From contig NZ_MQTZ01000045.1 of NCBI RefSeq assembly GCF_001939115.1, positions 28,395-92,394 on the forward strand: a stretch of DNA of 64,000 nucleotides, given 5' to 3'. Shown here one piece after another: positions 25,676 through 33,498 of this stretch. The DNA comes from Leptolyngbya sp. 'hensonii' (GTDB lineage Bacteria; Cyanobacteriota; Cyanobacteriia; GCF-001939115). The position numbers were made by a program, and so were the translations under genes. The notes under the pieces are model-generated. The model searched no databases, was not told the origin of the DNA, and was given only the letters and a program-made list of their open reading frames with translations. Every line of letters starts with the position of its first letter. Position 1 is the first letter of the stretch.

Positions 25676-27376
25676 ATGCCTATCATGAAGATTGCGATCG
25701 CTCAGCTCAATCCTACGATCGGTGATTTGGCTGGTAATGCCCGTCAGATTCTGGATGCAGCCCAGAAAGCTGTTGTTCAGGATGTCCGTCTGCTGCTAAC
25801 CCCAGAACTGTCCCTTTGTGGCTACCCACCCCGCGATTTGCTGCTCCATCCCGGTTTTCTTAAAACCATGGCTGAGACACTCCATCAGCTTGCGGCTGAC
25901 CTCCCCCCCCAACTTGCCGTGCTGGTTGGGGCGGTTGAACCCAATCCCCAGGCCAGGGACACGGGGGGCAAGCCTCTGTTCAACAGCATGGTGCTCCTGG
26001 AGCAGGGCCAGATTCGACAAATCTTTCACAAGCGCCTCCTGCCCACCTACGACGTGTTTGATGAGGATCGCTACTTTGAACCAGGCCATCAGGCCAATTC
26101 CTTTACCCTGACCGGGAGAGGAGGAGACGGAGATTCCTTAAAAATCGGCGTGACCATCTGTGAAGATCTCTGGAACGATGAGGAATTCTGGGGCAAACGC
26201 ACCTATGCCGTGAATCCGATCGCCGCTCTGGCGGAACTGGGTGTGGACCTGATCATCAACCTATCCGCCTCCCCCTATACCGTTGGCAAGCAGGTGGTCC
26301 GGGAGGCCATGCTGCGCCATGCGGCCATTCGTTACGACTGTCCCATCCTTTACGTCAACCAGGTGGGAGGCAATGATGATCTGATTTTTGATGGCAACAG
26401 TGTGGCCTTCGATCGTCAGGGTGAGCCCGTTTGTCGAGCCTGTGCTTTTGATGTGGACTGGGTCTTATTGAACGTTGACCTGGATCGGCGAGATCTCCTG
26501 CCCGGTGATACCCACGCCCTGCCGGATTGTGAGGAGGAAGAAATCTGGGGAGCCCTGGTGCTGGGAGTGCGGGATTATGTGCGCAAGTGTGGCTTCCGCA
26601 AGGTAGTGATCGGCCTCAGTGGGGGGATTGACTCGTCTCTGGTGGCCGCGATCGCCACCGCTGCCATCGGTCCGAATAACGTGCTGGGGGTATTGATGCC
26701 ATCCCCCTATAGTTCCGATCACTCTGTAGAGGATGCCCTGAAACTGGCTCAAAATCTGGGGATTCAAACCCACACCCTCCCGATCGGAGACTTGATGGCG
26801 GGATACGATCGGGCTCTGGATGCTCTCTTCGTCGGCACCCCCAGTGGCATTGCCGAGGAAAATATCCAGTCCCGCATTCGGGGCAATCTGCTCATGGCCG
26901 TCAGCAACAAGTTTGGCCATCTGCTGATCTCCACAGGGAACAAGTCGGAGATGGCCGTCGGTTATTGCACCCTTTACGGGGATATGAATGGCGGCTTGGC
27001 GGCGATCGCCGATGTGCCGAAAACACGAGTCTATGGCCTTTGTCGCTGGTTGAATCAACAGGCAAAATCAGCGGTGATTCCAGAAAATGTCCTGGTTAAA
27101 GCTCCCAGTGCAGAGTTAAAACCGGGGCAGGTCGATCAGGATTCCTTACCCCCCTATGAAATCCTGGATGACATTTTGAATCGGTTTATCCATGAGCATC
27201 AAACCATCCCCCAGATGGTGGAAGCTGGGCATGATCCGGTGATCGTGGAACGGGTGGTGAAACTAGTCGATCGGGCCGAATTCAAACGGCGGCAGGCCCC
27301 ACCAGGACTTAAAATCACTGATCGGGCTTTTGGGACGGGTTGGCGGATGCCAATCGCAAAACGGTCATATTCATGA
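25676..27376 (+). CDS. nadE: Glutamine-dependent NAD+ synthetase
   Basis: A 566-residue two-domain enzyme making NAD from deamido-NAD, ATP and glutamine. The N-terminal nitrilase-type glutaminase has the triad context TPELSLCGYPPRD (Glu), FHKRLLPTYDVF (Lys) and VTICEDLW (Cys). The C-terminal synthetase has the PP-loop SGGIDSS and ISTGNKSEMAVGYCTLYGDM. It terminates the NAD operon and starts three bases after the previous stop; ATG 25685 is an alternative start (MKIAIAQLNP). Confidence 0.95.
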   Translation: MPIMKIAIAQLNPTIGDLAGNARQILDAAQKAVVQDVRLLLTPELSLCGYPPRDLLLHPGFLKTMAETLHQLAADLPPQLAVLVGAVEPNPQARDTGGKPLFNSMVLLEQGQIRQIFHKRLLPTYDVFDEDRYFEPGHQANSFTLTGRGGDGDSLKIGVTICEDLWNDEEFWGKRTYAVNPIAALAELGVDLIINLSASPYTVGKQVVREAMLRHAAIRYDCPILYVNQVGGNDDLIFDGNSVAFDRQGEPVCRACAFDVDWVLLNVDLDRRDLLPGDTHALPDCEEEEIWGALVLGVRDYVRKCGFRKVVIGLSGGIDSSLVAAIATAAIGPNNVLGVLMPSPYSSDHSVEDALKLAQNLGIQTHTLPIGDLMAGYDRALDALFVGTPSGIAEENIQSRIRGNLLMAVSNKFGHLLISTGNKSEMAVGYCTLYGDMNGGLAAIADVPKTRVYGLCRWLNQQAKSAVIPENVLVKAPSAELKPGQVDQDSLPPYEILDDILNRFIHEHQTIPQMVEAGHDPVIVERVVKLVDRAEFKRRQAPPGLKITDRAFGTGWRMPIAKRSYS

Positions 27377-27398
27377 ATCCGGTCGATCGATAGTTCGT

Positions 27399-27429
27399 TA
27401 TAATGCCGATCAGTTATTAATTTTTAACT
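27399..27429 (+). promoter_or_regulatory. Promoter/operator candidate of the ArsR gene
   Basis: TATAAT at 27399-27404 lies about 44 bp before the ATG, with no good -35 box. The near-palindrome AGTTATTAATTTTTAACT (27412-27429, 14 of 18 symmetric) covers the likely transcription start, as expected for an autoregulated ArsR-type repressor. Confidence 0.45.
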
Positions 27430-27447
27430 ATTTTCTCAGACTTCCCC

Positions 27448-27810
27448 ATGCCAGAAACCAGGCCACTTAGGGCGGACCCGGCTCTTCTCGCCGCTGTAGC
27501 GGATTACTTCAAAGTGCTTTCGGAAACCAGTCGGTTGCAGATTTTGACCTGCCTGAAATCAGGTCCCATGAACGTGATGGAAATCGCTGAGGCAACAGGG
27601 CTGGGGCAGGCAAATCTTTCCAAACACCTGAAGGTGTTAACTCAGGCAGGAATTCTCTCCCGCCAGCCCAAGGGAACCAGTGCCTACTACGAAATCGCGG
27701 ACCCGATGATTTTCGAGTTCTGTGAATTGGCCTGCGATCGAGTCAGCCAGCGGGTGCAGCAACAGGCTGAAAGCTTGCAGGCGCTGCGGGAGAGAGCCAC
27801 CGTTTTTTAA
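27448..27810 (+). CDS. ArsR-family transcriptional regulator
   Basis: A 120-residue winged-helix repressor. The helix-turn-helix is NVMEIAEATGLGQANLSKHLKVL (residues 42-64), and the wing is SRQPKGTSAYYEI. It has three cysteines, Cys35 (ILTCLK, end of helix 2) and Cys92/Cys96 (FCELAC, helix 5). It lacks the ELCVCDL metal site of ArsR/SmtB. A cysteine on helix 2 facing cysteines on helix 5 recalls the persulfide sensors BigR/SqrR, so a thiol-redox or sulfide signal is possible; this is inference. Target genes are unknown. It sits 71 bp after nadE with its own promoter. Confidence 0.85.
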   Translation: MPETRPLRADPALLAAVADYFKVLSETSRLQILTCLKSGPMNVMEIAEATGLGQANLSKHLKVLTQAGILSRQPKGTSAYYEIADPMIFEFCELACDRVSQRVQQQAESLQALRERATVF

Positions 27811-27848
27811 AGTCTGGGTTGTGCTCCTAATGTCAGAGGACCCGATCG

Positions 27849-28415
27849 ATGACTCCAGCGACGGAAACCAAAGTATGGACCGATGAGGAGTTTATGGCCT
27901 TACCAGATGATGGGGGCCGCTACGAGTTGGTGAATGGGGAGTTGGTAGATATGGGCAACTCTGGAATGGAGCATGGCTACATTGCCAGCCTGCTCAATAT
28001 TGTGGTGGGCAGTTATGTCAGGTCCCAAAAATTGGGAGTGATCTGCGATTCCAGCACAGCCTTCAACCTGAAGTCAGGCAATAAACGATCGCCAGATTTC
28101 TCGTTTATCGCCAGAGAAAGACTTCAGGGTGTAAAACGCCTGCCGAAGGGATACTTCCAGGGAGCCCCTGATCTGGCGGTTGAGGTCATTTCCCCCAACA
28201 ATACATTTGCAGAGATTCATAGCAAATTAGTCGAATACTTTGACAATGGCTGCCGATTAGCCTGGGTCATCAATCCTGATGAGCAATCTGTTCTGGTTTA
28301 TCGTCAGCCCCAACCGGATCAACTGCTGAAAGGGACAGACAATCTGACGGGTGAGGAGATCATTCCAGGGTTTATTTTGCCTGTTGCAGACTTGTTTGCA
28401 GAGTTGGACTTTTAA
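27849..28415 (+). CDS. Uma2 family (DUF820) putative endonuclease
   Basis: A 188-residue protein of the large cyanobacterial Uma2 family, restriction-endonuclease-like fold. The PD-(D/E)XK pattern is visible: KRSPDFSFI (Asp), DLAVEVISPNN (Glu) and KLVEYFDNGCRLAWVINP (Lys side). The N-terminus, WTDEEFMALPDDGGRYELVNGEL, is typical. The function of these proteins, often present in dozens of copies, is unresolved. Start ATG 27849; 38 bp after the ArsR gene, so co-transcription is possible. Confidence 0.9.
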   Translation: MTPATETKVWTDEEFMALPDDGGRYELVNGELVDMGNSGMEHGYIASLLNIVVGSYVRSQKLGVICDSSTAFNLKSGNKRSPDFSFIARERLQGVKRLPKGYFQGAPDLAVEVISPNNTFAEIHSKLVEYFDNGCRLAWVINPDEQSVLVYRQPQPDQLLKGTDNLTGEEIIPGFILPVADLFAELDF

Positions 28416-28490
28416 CTAACAGTCGAAGGTGTTCAATCGTTCAGGCACGAGCGGATTGTCAGGCATCGATCAGTGTTTTTTCCAGCTATC

Positions 28491-28979
28491 GACCCACCCC
28501 GGCCCTACGGGCTGCCCCTCCCAAGAGGGGCGTTCCCAGAAGCCGATCGCACCGATCGGGAAAGTGCTTCGCTAGTTGCCCTATTGATGAGCAACGGTGA
28601 ACTGGGTTTCCAACTAAGCCGATCGCAGGACCAGGGTGGGTCTGAGACAGAACGATCGTGTTTTGAACTTGAAAGGTTGCACTTTGAACTCGGAAAGTCG
28701 TCTTCTGAAGCGAAACGATCGTCCTTTGAACTCGGAAAGTCGCCTTCTGAAACAAAACGATCGCACTTTGAAGCTCAACATTGCTGCTCAAAAAGAGAAC
28801 GATCGCGCTTTTGAACTCAGAAAGTCGCCTTCAAAACCCCAACGATCGCACTTTAACCCTCAACATTCTCCTCCCAAGTACAGAACCAAATCCCTGCTTG
28901 GGAAAAGAATCAAGTCCCTCCTTGGGCACCAACCCAGATCCCCGCTTGGGAGGGGTGGCGCGTAGCGCCGGGGTGGGTC
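28491..28979. mobile_element. 489-bp element with 32-bp terminal inverted repeats
   Basis: GACCCACCCCGG...CCCCTCCC at 28491-28522 is repeated inverted at 28948-28979, 28 of 32 bases identical. Internally it holds a 42-bp tandem array (separate entry) and three about 29-bp direct repeats of (A/G)TCCC(T/C)(G/C)CTTGGG (about 28890-28952). No transposase is encoded; three frames are open through the array simply because the repeat lacks stops. A MITE-like non-autonomous element or compound repeat island is the best description. It ends 22 bp before the start of the RAMP fragment. Confidence 0.6.
28651..28860. repeat. 42-bp degenerate tandem repeat centred on CGATCG
   Basis: Five units with CGATCG at 28653, 28716, 28758, 28800 and 28843, that is spacings of 63, 42, 42 and 43. 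The unit reads roughly CGATCGTCCTTTGAACTCGG followed by AAAGTCGCCTTCTGAAACAAAA; the 63-bp step equals one and a half units, so a 21-bp subperiod exists. All three plus-strand frames stay open, so translation is not implied. Confidence 0.75.
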
Positions 28980-29000
28980 AGCTTTCCCGATCGCAGGGAC

Positions 29001-29879
29001 ATGAAGGGAGTCTTTCGACGGGCCTGTACAGAAAGTCAGGCGGCCCGCTATTGTGGCGCACCGATCGGTGATGGAGATTATGCCCCCGGATTACTCCGCT
29101 TCCATGGCGGCTATCCCACCGACACTCGCTGGACAGAACATCTGGTGGATCTAGTGCATCCGCAGCAGAATCGGCAGATCAAACAGGACGATCGCTCCAG
29201 TGCCTTTGTGCAGATTTCCCTCTACAAACCAGAGATTCAGGTTGGGATGTCCAGTACAGCACCCTTGCCAGAGTCGGAGTGGGAGGAAATTTGGGCTATC
29301 TGGGGCCGAGGAATTTCAATGGGTCTGGGCTGTCGAGTTTGTGCGGGATATGGTCAGCCAGAAACCCATACCGGGAATGTCCTGTATCGAGCCCAACTCA
29401 TCGGTCAGGGGCAGGCAGCCAAGCTGCTGGATGGAACAGGTGAATTTCGCCCCAATATGTTTCGGGCCACCATTCGAGGTCATGCCTTGCGGTTATTCGG
29501 TGGGTTGACGGATGCCTCGACAGCCGATCGCCTGGTGGATCAACTGTTTGGCAGTGCCATGGATAAGGGAACGGTGGGCCTGCTGGGGATGGGCTTTCGG
29601 GATGCCGACCTGCAGTTAGACGCCTTTGGGAAAGATGCCTATGCATTGACGACCTACGCTGTCAAAGGAGAGTTGACCTGGTTACTCACTCAGCATGTCT
29701 CGGAGGCAGAAGATCAGGCTCTCAAAAAGCTGATTGTCGCCTTGACCCGATTTGCTATGCTCCTGGGGGGTTTTGGTAAATCCTGGCGGCGAGCCGACCA
29801 ACAGGGGAGCACATCCCCTTCACCCCTCGTCCTTCATCCACCAGGACATCCCCGAAAAGGCAATTTTGTTAAGTTATGA
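29001..29879 (+). pseudogene. Truncated CRISPR RAMP-superfamily gene remnant
   Basis: The 292-residue frame has the core of a type III CRISPR RAMP protein of a cyanobacterial group I remember: DYAPGLLRFHGGYPTDTRWTEHLVDLVHPQQ, LGCRVCAGYG, GQGQAAKLLDGTGEFRPNMF, RATIRGHALRLFGGLTD, VDQLFGS and GGFGKSWRRAD. Relatives carry a further N-terminal domain and continue after RRAD with a conserved C-terminus. Here the 5' side abuts the 489-bp repeat element, and the 3' side turns into Pro/Ser-rich residues that look frameshifted. No cas gene or CRISPR array is nearby. I read it as a decayed orphan, although a minimal functional protein cannot be excluded. Confidence 0.7.
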
Positions 29880-30221
29880 GAAAACTTGATTCATCAATCG
29901 CTAATTAGTTATACAGTTTTCAAGGTGTTGTGTAGTACGGAATTCTATATTTCACAAACCCAACCACTGTGGCAGGGCGCATCTCGTATGCGCCCGATCC
30001 TTAATTTCCACTTAAGCCTGTAGCAGAAAAAGCCCGAAGCCCTGCTCTCGCATAATTCAGTGGCTGGGGAAATATGGAATTCCCTTCCATTATTTAAGTA
30101 CAGCGATTCTCTCTGAAGTGGCGGTTGCCACCCAACCTGGCTGTTTGATGAGGCCAGCGGTCTGAGGAAAAAGCCTGTAGTCCATTCACGTTGAAAGCTG
30201 CTGTAGCCGGGAGATTAGGTG
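29880..30221. other. Intergenic region upstream of the BchE-like gene
   Basis: No gene in 342 bp. It should hold the promoter of the radical SAM gene; no -10/-35 pair is clear. A palindrome-like GAATTCTATATTTC/GGAATTCCCTTCC pair (around 29940 and 30075) is weak. GGAGATTAGGTG precedes the start. Confidence 0.45.
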
Positions 30222-32261
30222 ATGCGTGTCCTGATGATTCAACCCAACTATCACTCTGGAGGAGCTGAGATTGCCGGGAACTGGCCTCCGAGTTGGGTGC
30301 CCTACGTGGGCGGAGCTTTAAAAACGGCAGGTTTTACTGAAGTCCGCTTTATTGATGCCATGAGCAACTACATCGACGATGTGGAACTGGCGGAACAGAT
30401 CATTGCCTATCAGCCGGATGTGGTGCTGGCAACGGCTATCACCCCGATGATCTACAAATCGCAGGAAACGCTGAAGCTAGTTAGAGCGGTATGCCCAAAG
30501 GCCAAAACCATCATGGGAGGAGTGCATCCTACCTACATGTATCGGGAGGTTCTGCATGAGGCTCCCTGGGTTGATTACATCATCCGTGGTGAAGGTGAAG
30601 AGATTACCGTTAATCTGTTACGCGCGATCGAAAATGGCACCGATGAGCACGATCGGCGCGAAATTTTGGGCATTGCCTTCCTGGAAGAGGGGAAGGTAGT
30701 CGCAACGCCAGCCCATCCCCCGATCAAAGATCTGAACACCCTTACCCCCGACTGGACCCTACTGGATTGGAGCAAATACATTTACACCCCACTCAATAGC
30801 CGGGTGGCTGTGCCCAACTATTCCCGGGGCTGTCCCTTCCGCTGTCGCTTCTGTTCTCAGTGGAAGTTCTGGCGCAAGTATCGATCCCGATCGCCCAAAC
30901 ACTTTGTTGATGAAATTGAACGGCTGGTGAAAGACCACCAGGTGGGCTTTTTCATCCTGGCTGATGAGGAGCCCACGATTAATAAGGCCCGTTTTGTTGC
31001 CCTCTGTCATGAGTTAGTGGAGCGAAATCTGGGGGTTCACTGGGGCATCAATACCAGAGTCACAGATATCCTGCGAGATGAGAAGGAACTTCCCCTGTAT
31101 CGCAAAGCAGGACTGGTGCATGTCTCCCTGGGCACTGAAGCTGCAGCACAGCTCAACCTCAACCTGTTCCGCAAAGAAACCACGATCGCGGATAACAAAC
31201 GAGCCGTCCAACTGTTGCGAGACAACGGAATTCTGGCGGAGGTTCAGTTCATCATGGGCCTGCCCAGTGAAACCCCGGAAACGATCGAAGAAACCTACCG
31301 GATGGCGCGGGACTGGAAAGCCGACATGACCAACTGGAACATGTATACCCCCTGGCCGTTCTCGGAACTGTTCCAGGATCTGGCTGATAAAGTGGAAATT
31401 CGCGATTACTCCCACTACAACTTTGTGACACCGATTATCAAACCAGATAATATGACGCGGGAAAGTGTGCTCAAGGGCGTGCTGCATAACTATGCCCGCT
31501 TTTACTCCTGGAAAATGTTGGAGTATTGGTTTGAGAGAGATCCCTTTAAGCGGCGATATCTGCTGGGGTGCCTGTGGGCCTTCGCGAAGACGACGCTGAA
31601 CAAGCGCTTCTACAACCTGAAGCGGGTGAAGCAGAAGGGCTTCCAGACAGAAATTGAATTCGGCTTTGATGAGTCCAGAATTCTCACCCCGGAACAGATG
31701 GCGTTTCTGAAGCAGGAAAGATCCGTAGATACGGACTTCATGGGGACGATCTCCGCCTGTGGAGCCCCCAGCGACCTGCCTGACTATACCTCCCAATCAT
31801 CCGTGGAGCTAAGCCACAATGGGGATATCCAGGTGGCGATCGTTGAGGATGAAGAACAACTGCGGGTCAAGTTGCGGGTGGACTTGCGGGCACAGGATGG
31901 CATCGAGGTGGCCAGCGAAGCCACCAACGCCGAAACCGGGCTGGTGTTGCTGGAATCCATTGATGTGGATGTGGCGGTGGTCGATGGCACCCTGCCAGAC
32001 CTGGATCTGGTGAAATTCCTGCGCATGGCCCGCAAGGTACAGGCCAATTCCTATGTCATCCCCTCCCGGATTCTGGTGCTGCTGACTCCGGAACAGCTCT
32101 CCTTGGTGCCCGCTCTGCTGACTGCTGGAGCCGATGCGATTTGTCTGAAAACAATCTCGATCGAACAACTAGCAGAGGCCGTCCGTATCACCTACCGCAA
32201 GGGCAGTTATCGTGATCCAGCGATTGTGCTCCCGGCTGAACCAGCCGTGCCTGTGGGTTAA
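30222..32261 (+). CDS. BchE-like B12/radical SAM protein fused to receiver domain
   Basis: A 679-residue protein. Residues 1-140 form a B12-binding-like domain (MRVLMIQPN, VVLATAITPM, IMGGVHPTYM). Residues 190-380 form the radical SAM core with the 4Fe-4S motif CPFRCRFC (Cys204, 208, 211). The region to about 510 matches the anaerobic Mg-protoporphyrin monomethyl ester cyclase (BchE) and related methylhopanoid/C-ring enzymes. Residues 537-660 form a response-regulator receiver with an intact pocket: Glu542/Asp543 (VEDEE), phospho-acceptor Asp588 (VVDGTLPD), Thr622 and Lys643 (CLKTIS). The added receiver suggests phospho-control of the enzyme. Start chosen at ATG 30222; GTG 30219 is just before it. 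Confidence 0.85.
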   Translation: MRVLMIQPNYHSGGAEIAGNWPPSWVPYVGGALKTAGFTEVRFIDAMSNYIDDVELAEQIIAYQPDVVLATAITPMIYKSQETLKLVRAVCPKAKTIMGGVHPTYMYREVLHEAPWVDYIIRGEGEEITVNLLRAIENGTDEHDRREILGIAFLEEGKVVATPAHPPIKDLNTLTPDWTLLDWSKYIYTPLNSRVAVPNYSRGCPFRCRFCSQWKFWRKYRSRSPKHFVDEIERLVKDHQVGFFILADEEPTINKARFVALCHELVERNLGVHWGINTRVTDILRDEKELPLYRKAGLVHVSLGTEAAAQLNLNLFRKETTIADNKRAVQLLRDNGILAEVQFIMGLPSETPETIEETYRMARDWKADMTNWNMYTPWPFSELFQDLADKVEIRDYSHYNFVTPIIKPDNMTRESVLKGVLHNYARFYSWKMLEYWFERDPFKRRYLLGCLWAFAKTTLNKRFYNLKRVKQKGFQTEIEFGFDESRILTPEQMAFLKQERSVDTDFMGTISACGAPSDLPDYTSQSSVELSHNGDIQVAIVEDEEQLRVKLRVDLRAQDGIEVASEATNAETGLVLLESIDVDVAVVDGTLPDLDLVKFLRMARKVQANSYVIPSRILVLLTPEQLSLVPALLTAGADAICLKTISIEQLAEAVRITYRKGSYRDPAIVLPAEPAVPVG

Positions 32262-32292
32262 ACCCAGGCCAAACCAGGGTACAGACAAGGAT

Positions 32293-33462
32293 TCAAAAAC
32301 AAATTCGAAACCCTGTGCCCTGGCTACGATCGAGGGTCAGCGTTCCTTCCAACTGGTCCACCAATCCCTGAACCAGGGTCAGGCCCAACGATCGGGTCTG
32401 GGTCAGATCAAAGGTTGTAGGCAAGCCAATCCCGTTATCCCAAACCGCCAGAATCAACGGATAGTGGAACTTGTCCTTGGGCGGAAGCTGGCGATTCCGA
32501 TAGAGCTCAACATGGATTTCACCGGTTTGGCCGTTCGGGAAAGCATGTTTTAAGGCATTAGAGATTAACTCATTAATAATCAAGCCACAGGGAATGGCCT
32601 TTTCAATATCCAGCAGAATTTTTTCGATGCGCGTACAGAGTTTGATCTGGCGGGTATCAATGTTGTAGGACTCAAACAGGTGGGTACTCAAGTCCTGAAT
32701 ATACCGAGCAAAGTTGATGTTGGCGAGATCCACAGAGCGGTAGAGCTTTTCATGGACCAAGGCGATCGAGGTAATCCGGCTTTGACTGTCCCGCAGGATG
32801 CTTCTCGTCCGGGGATCGTCTGTTCTGCGGGCTTGCATGGTCAGCAAACTATCCACGATTTGCAGGTTGTTTTTGACCCTATGATGAATTTCTTTGAGGA
32901 GAACTTCTTTCTCCCGCAGTGAGGTTCGGAGTTTCTCCTCAGCTTGCCTTTGCGCGGTAATATCTTGCTGAACAGCAACAAAGACTGGGCCATATTCGGG
33001 ATGCTCGAAGGCAGAAGCGATCGCGCGACACCAGAAAGGGGTTCCGTCTTTTCTGACATTATGAACCTCGTAAATAGCCTCCCCATTTTGGGTTACGGCC
33101 TGGGTAATGGTTTGATTCACCGCTTCTGCCGTGGCTTGATCTGGGGCATAGTTGACGATCGAGACGTGTTGACCGTTTAACTCCTCCGGACCATATCCAA
33201 ACATCTGCTCAAATTTGGGATTGGCATAAACGATGATGCCATCACAGGCTCGGACCAGACAAATTCCTTCGGCAATGTTACGGATCACAATCGCGTGAAG
33301 CTCCAGAGTCTGCTTGATCTGGAGCTGCTCAGTCATAGCCTGACTCTGAACATCCTGGGGGGAGAGGGGAACGGCACGCTGCTGTTTAAGGGCAGCGATT
33401 TCCAGACGCAGGGCGGCCAATTCCTCCAACAACTGTTGTTTGGTTTTTTGTCGATCGCCCAT
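32293..33462 (-). CDS. PAS-containing HisKA_2-type sensor histidine kinase
   Basis: A 389-residue cytoplasmic kinase. An N-terminal coiled coil (about 5-55) precedes one PAS domain (about 55-170, with NPKFEQMFGYGPEELNGQ and a PAC-like QQDITAQRQAEEKL). The HisKA_2 phosphoacceptor box is EIHHRVKNNLQIVDSLL (His193 or 194). The HATPase_c part has INELISNALKHAF (N box), VWDNGIGLP (G1) and LGLTLVQGLVDQLEGTL (G2). No membrane segment. It lies 36 bp downstream of the CHAT gene on the same strand, so they are probably co-transcribed. Partner regulator not obvious; the BchE-linked receiver is encoded convergently next door. Confidence 0.9.
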   Translation of the reverse strand: MGDRQKTKQQLLEELAALRLEIAALKQQRAVPLSPQDVQSQAMTEQLQIKQTLELHAIVIRNIAEGICLVRACDGIIVYANPKFEQMFGYGPEELNGQHVSIVNYAPDQATAEAVNQTITQAVTQNGEAIYEVHNVRKDGTPFWCRAIASAFEHPEYGPVFVAVQQDITAQRQAEEKLRTSLREKEVLLKEIHHRVKNNLQIVDSLLTMQARRTDDPRTRSILRDSQSRITSIALVHEKLYRSVDLANINFARYIQDLSTHLFESYNIDTRQIKLCTRIEKILLDIEKAIPCGLIINELISNALKHAFPNGQTGEIHVELYRNRQLPPKDKFHYPLILAVWDNGIGLPTTFDLTQTRSLGLTLVQGLVDQLEGTLTLDRSQGTGFRICF

Positions 33463-33498
33463 GTTTATTTCTCCCGCTCTTCTGGCAGGGCACCCTCC

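Noticed and set aside
28473-28814. 113-codon open frame, with two further frames open across the same DNA
   Set aside because: The frames are open only because the 42-bp tandem array lacks stops; all three plus-strand frames behave alike and there is no ribosome site or family resemblance.
28651-28860. Regularly spaced repeats suggesting a CRISPR array
   Set aside because: The period is 42 bp of nearly continuous repeat without unique spacers, and the units are degenerate and HIP1-centred.
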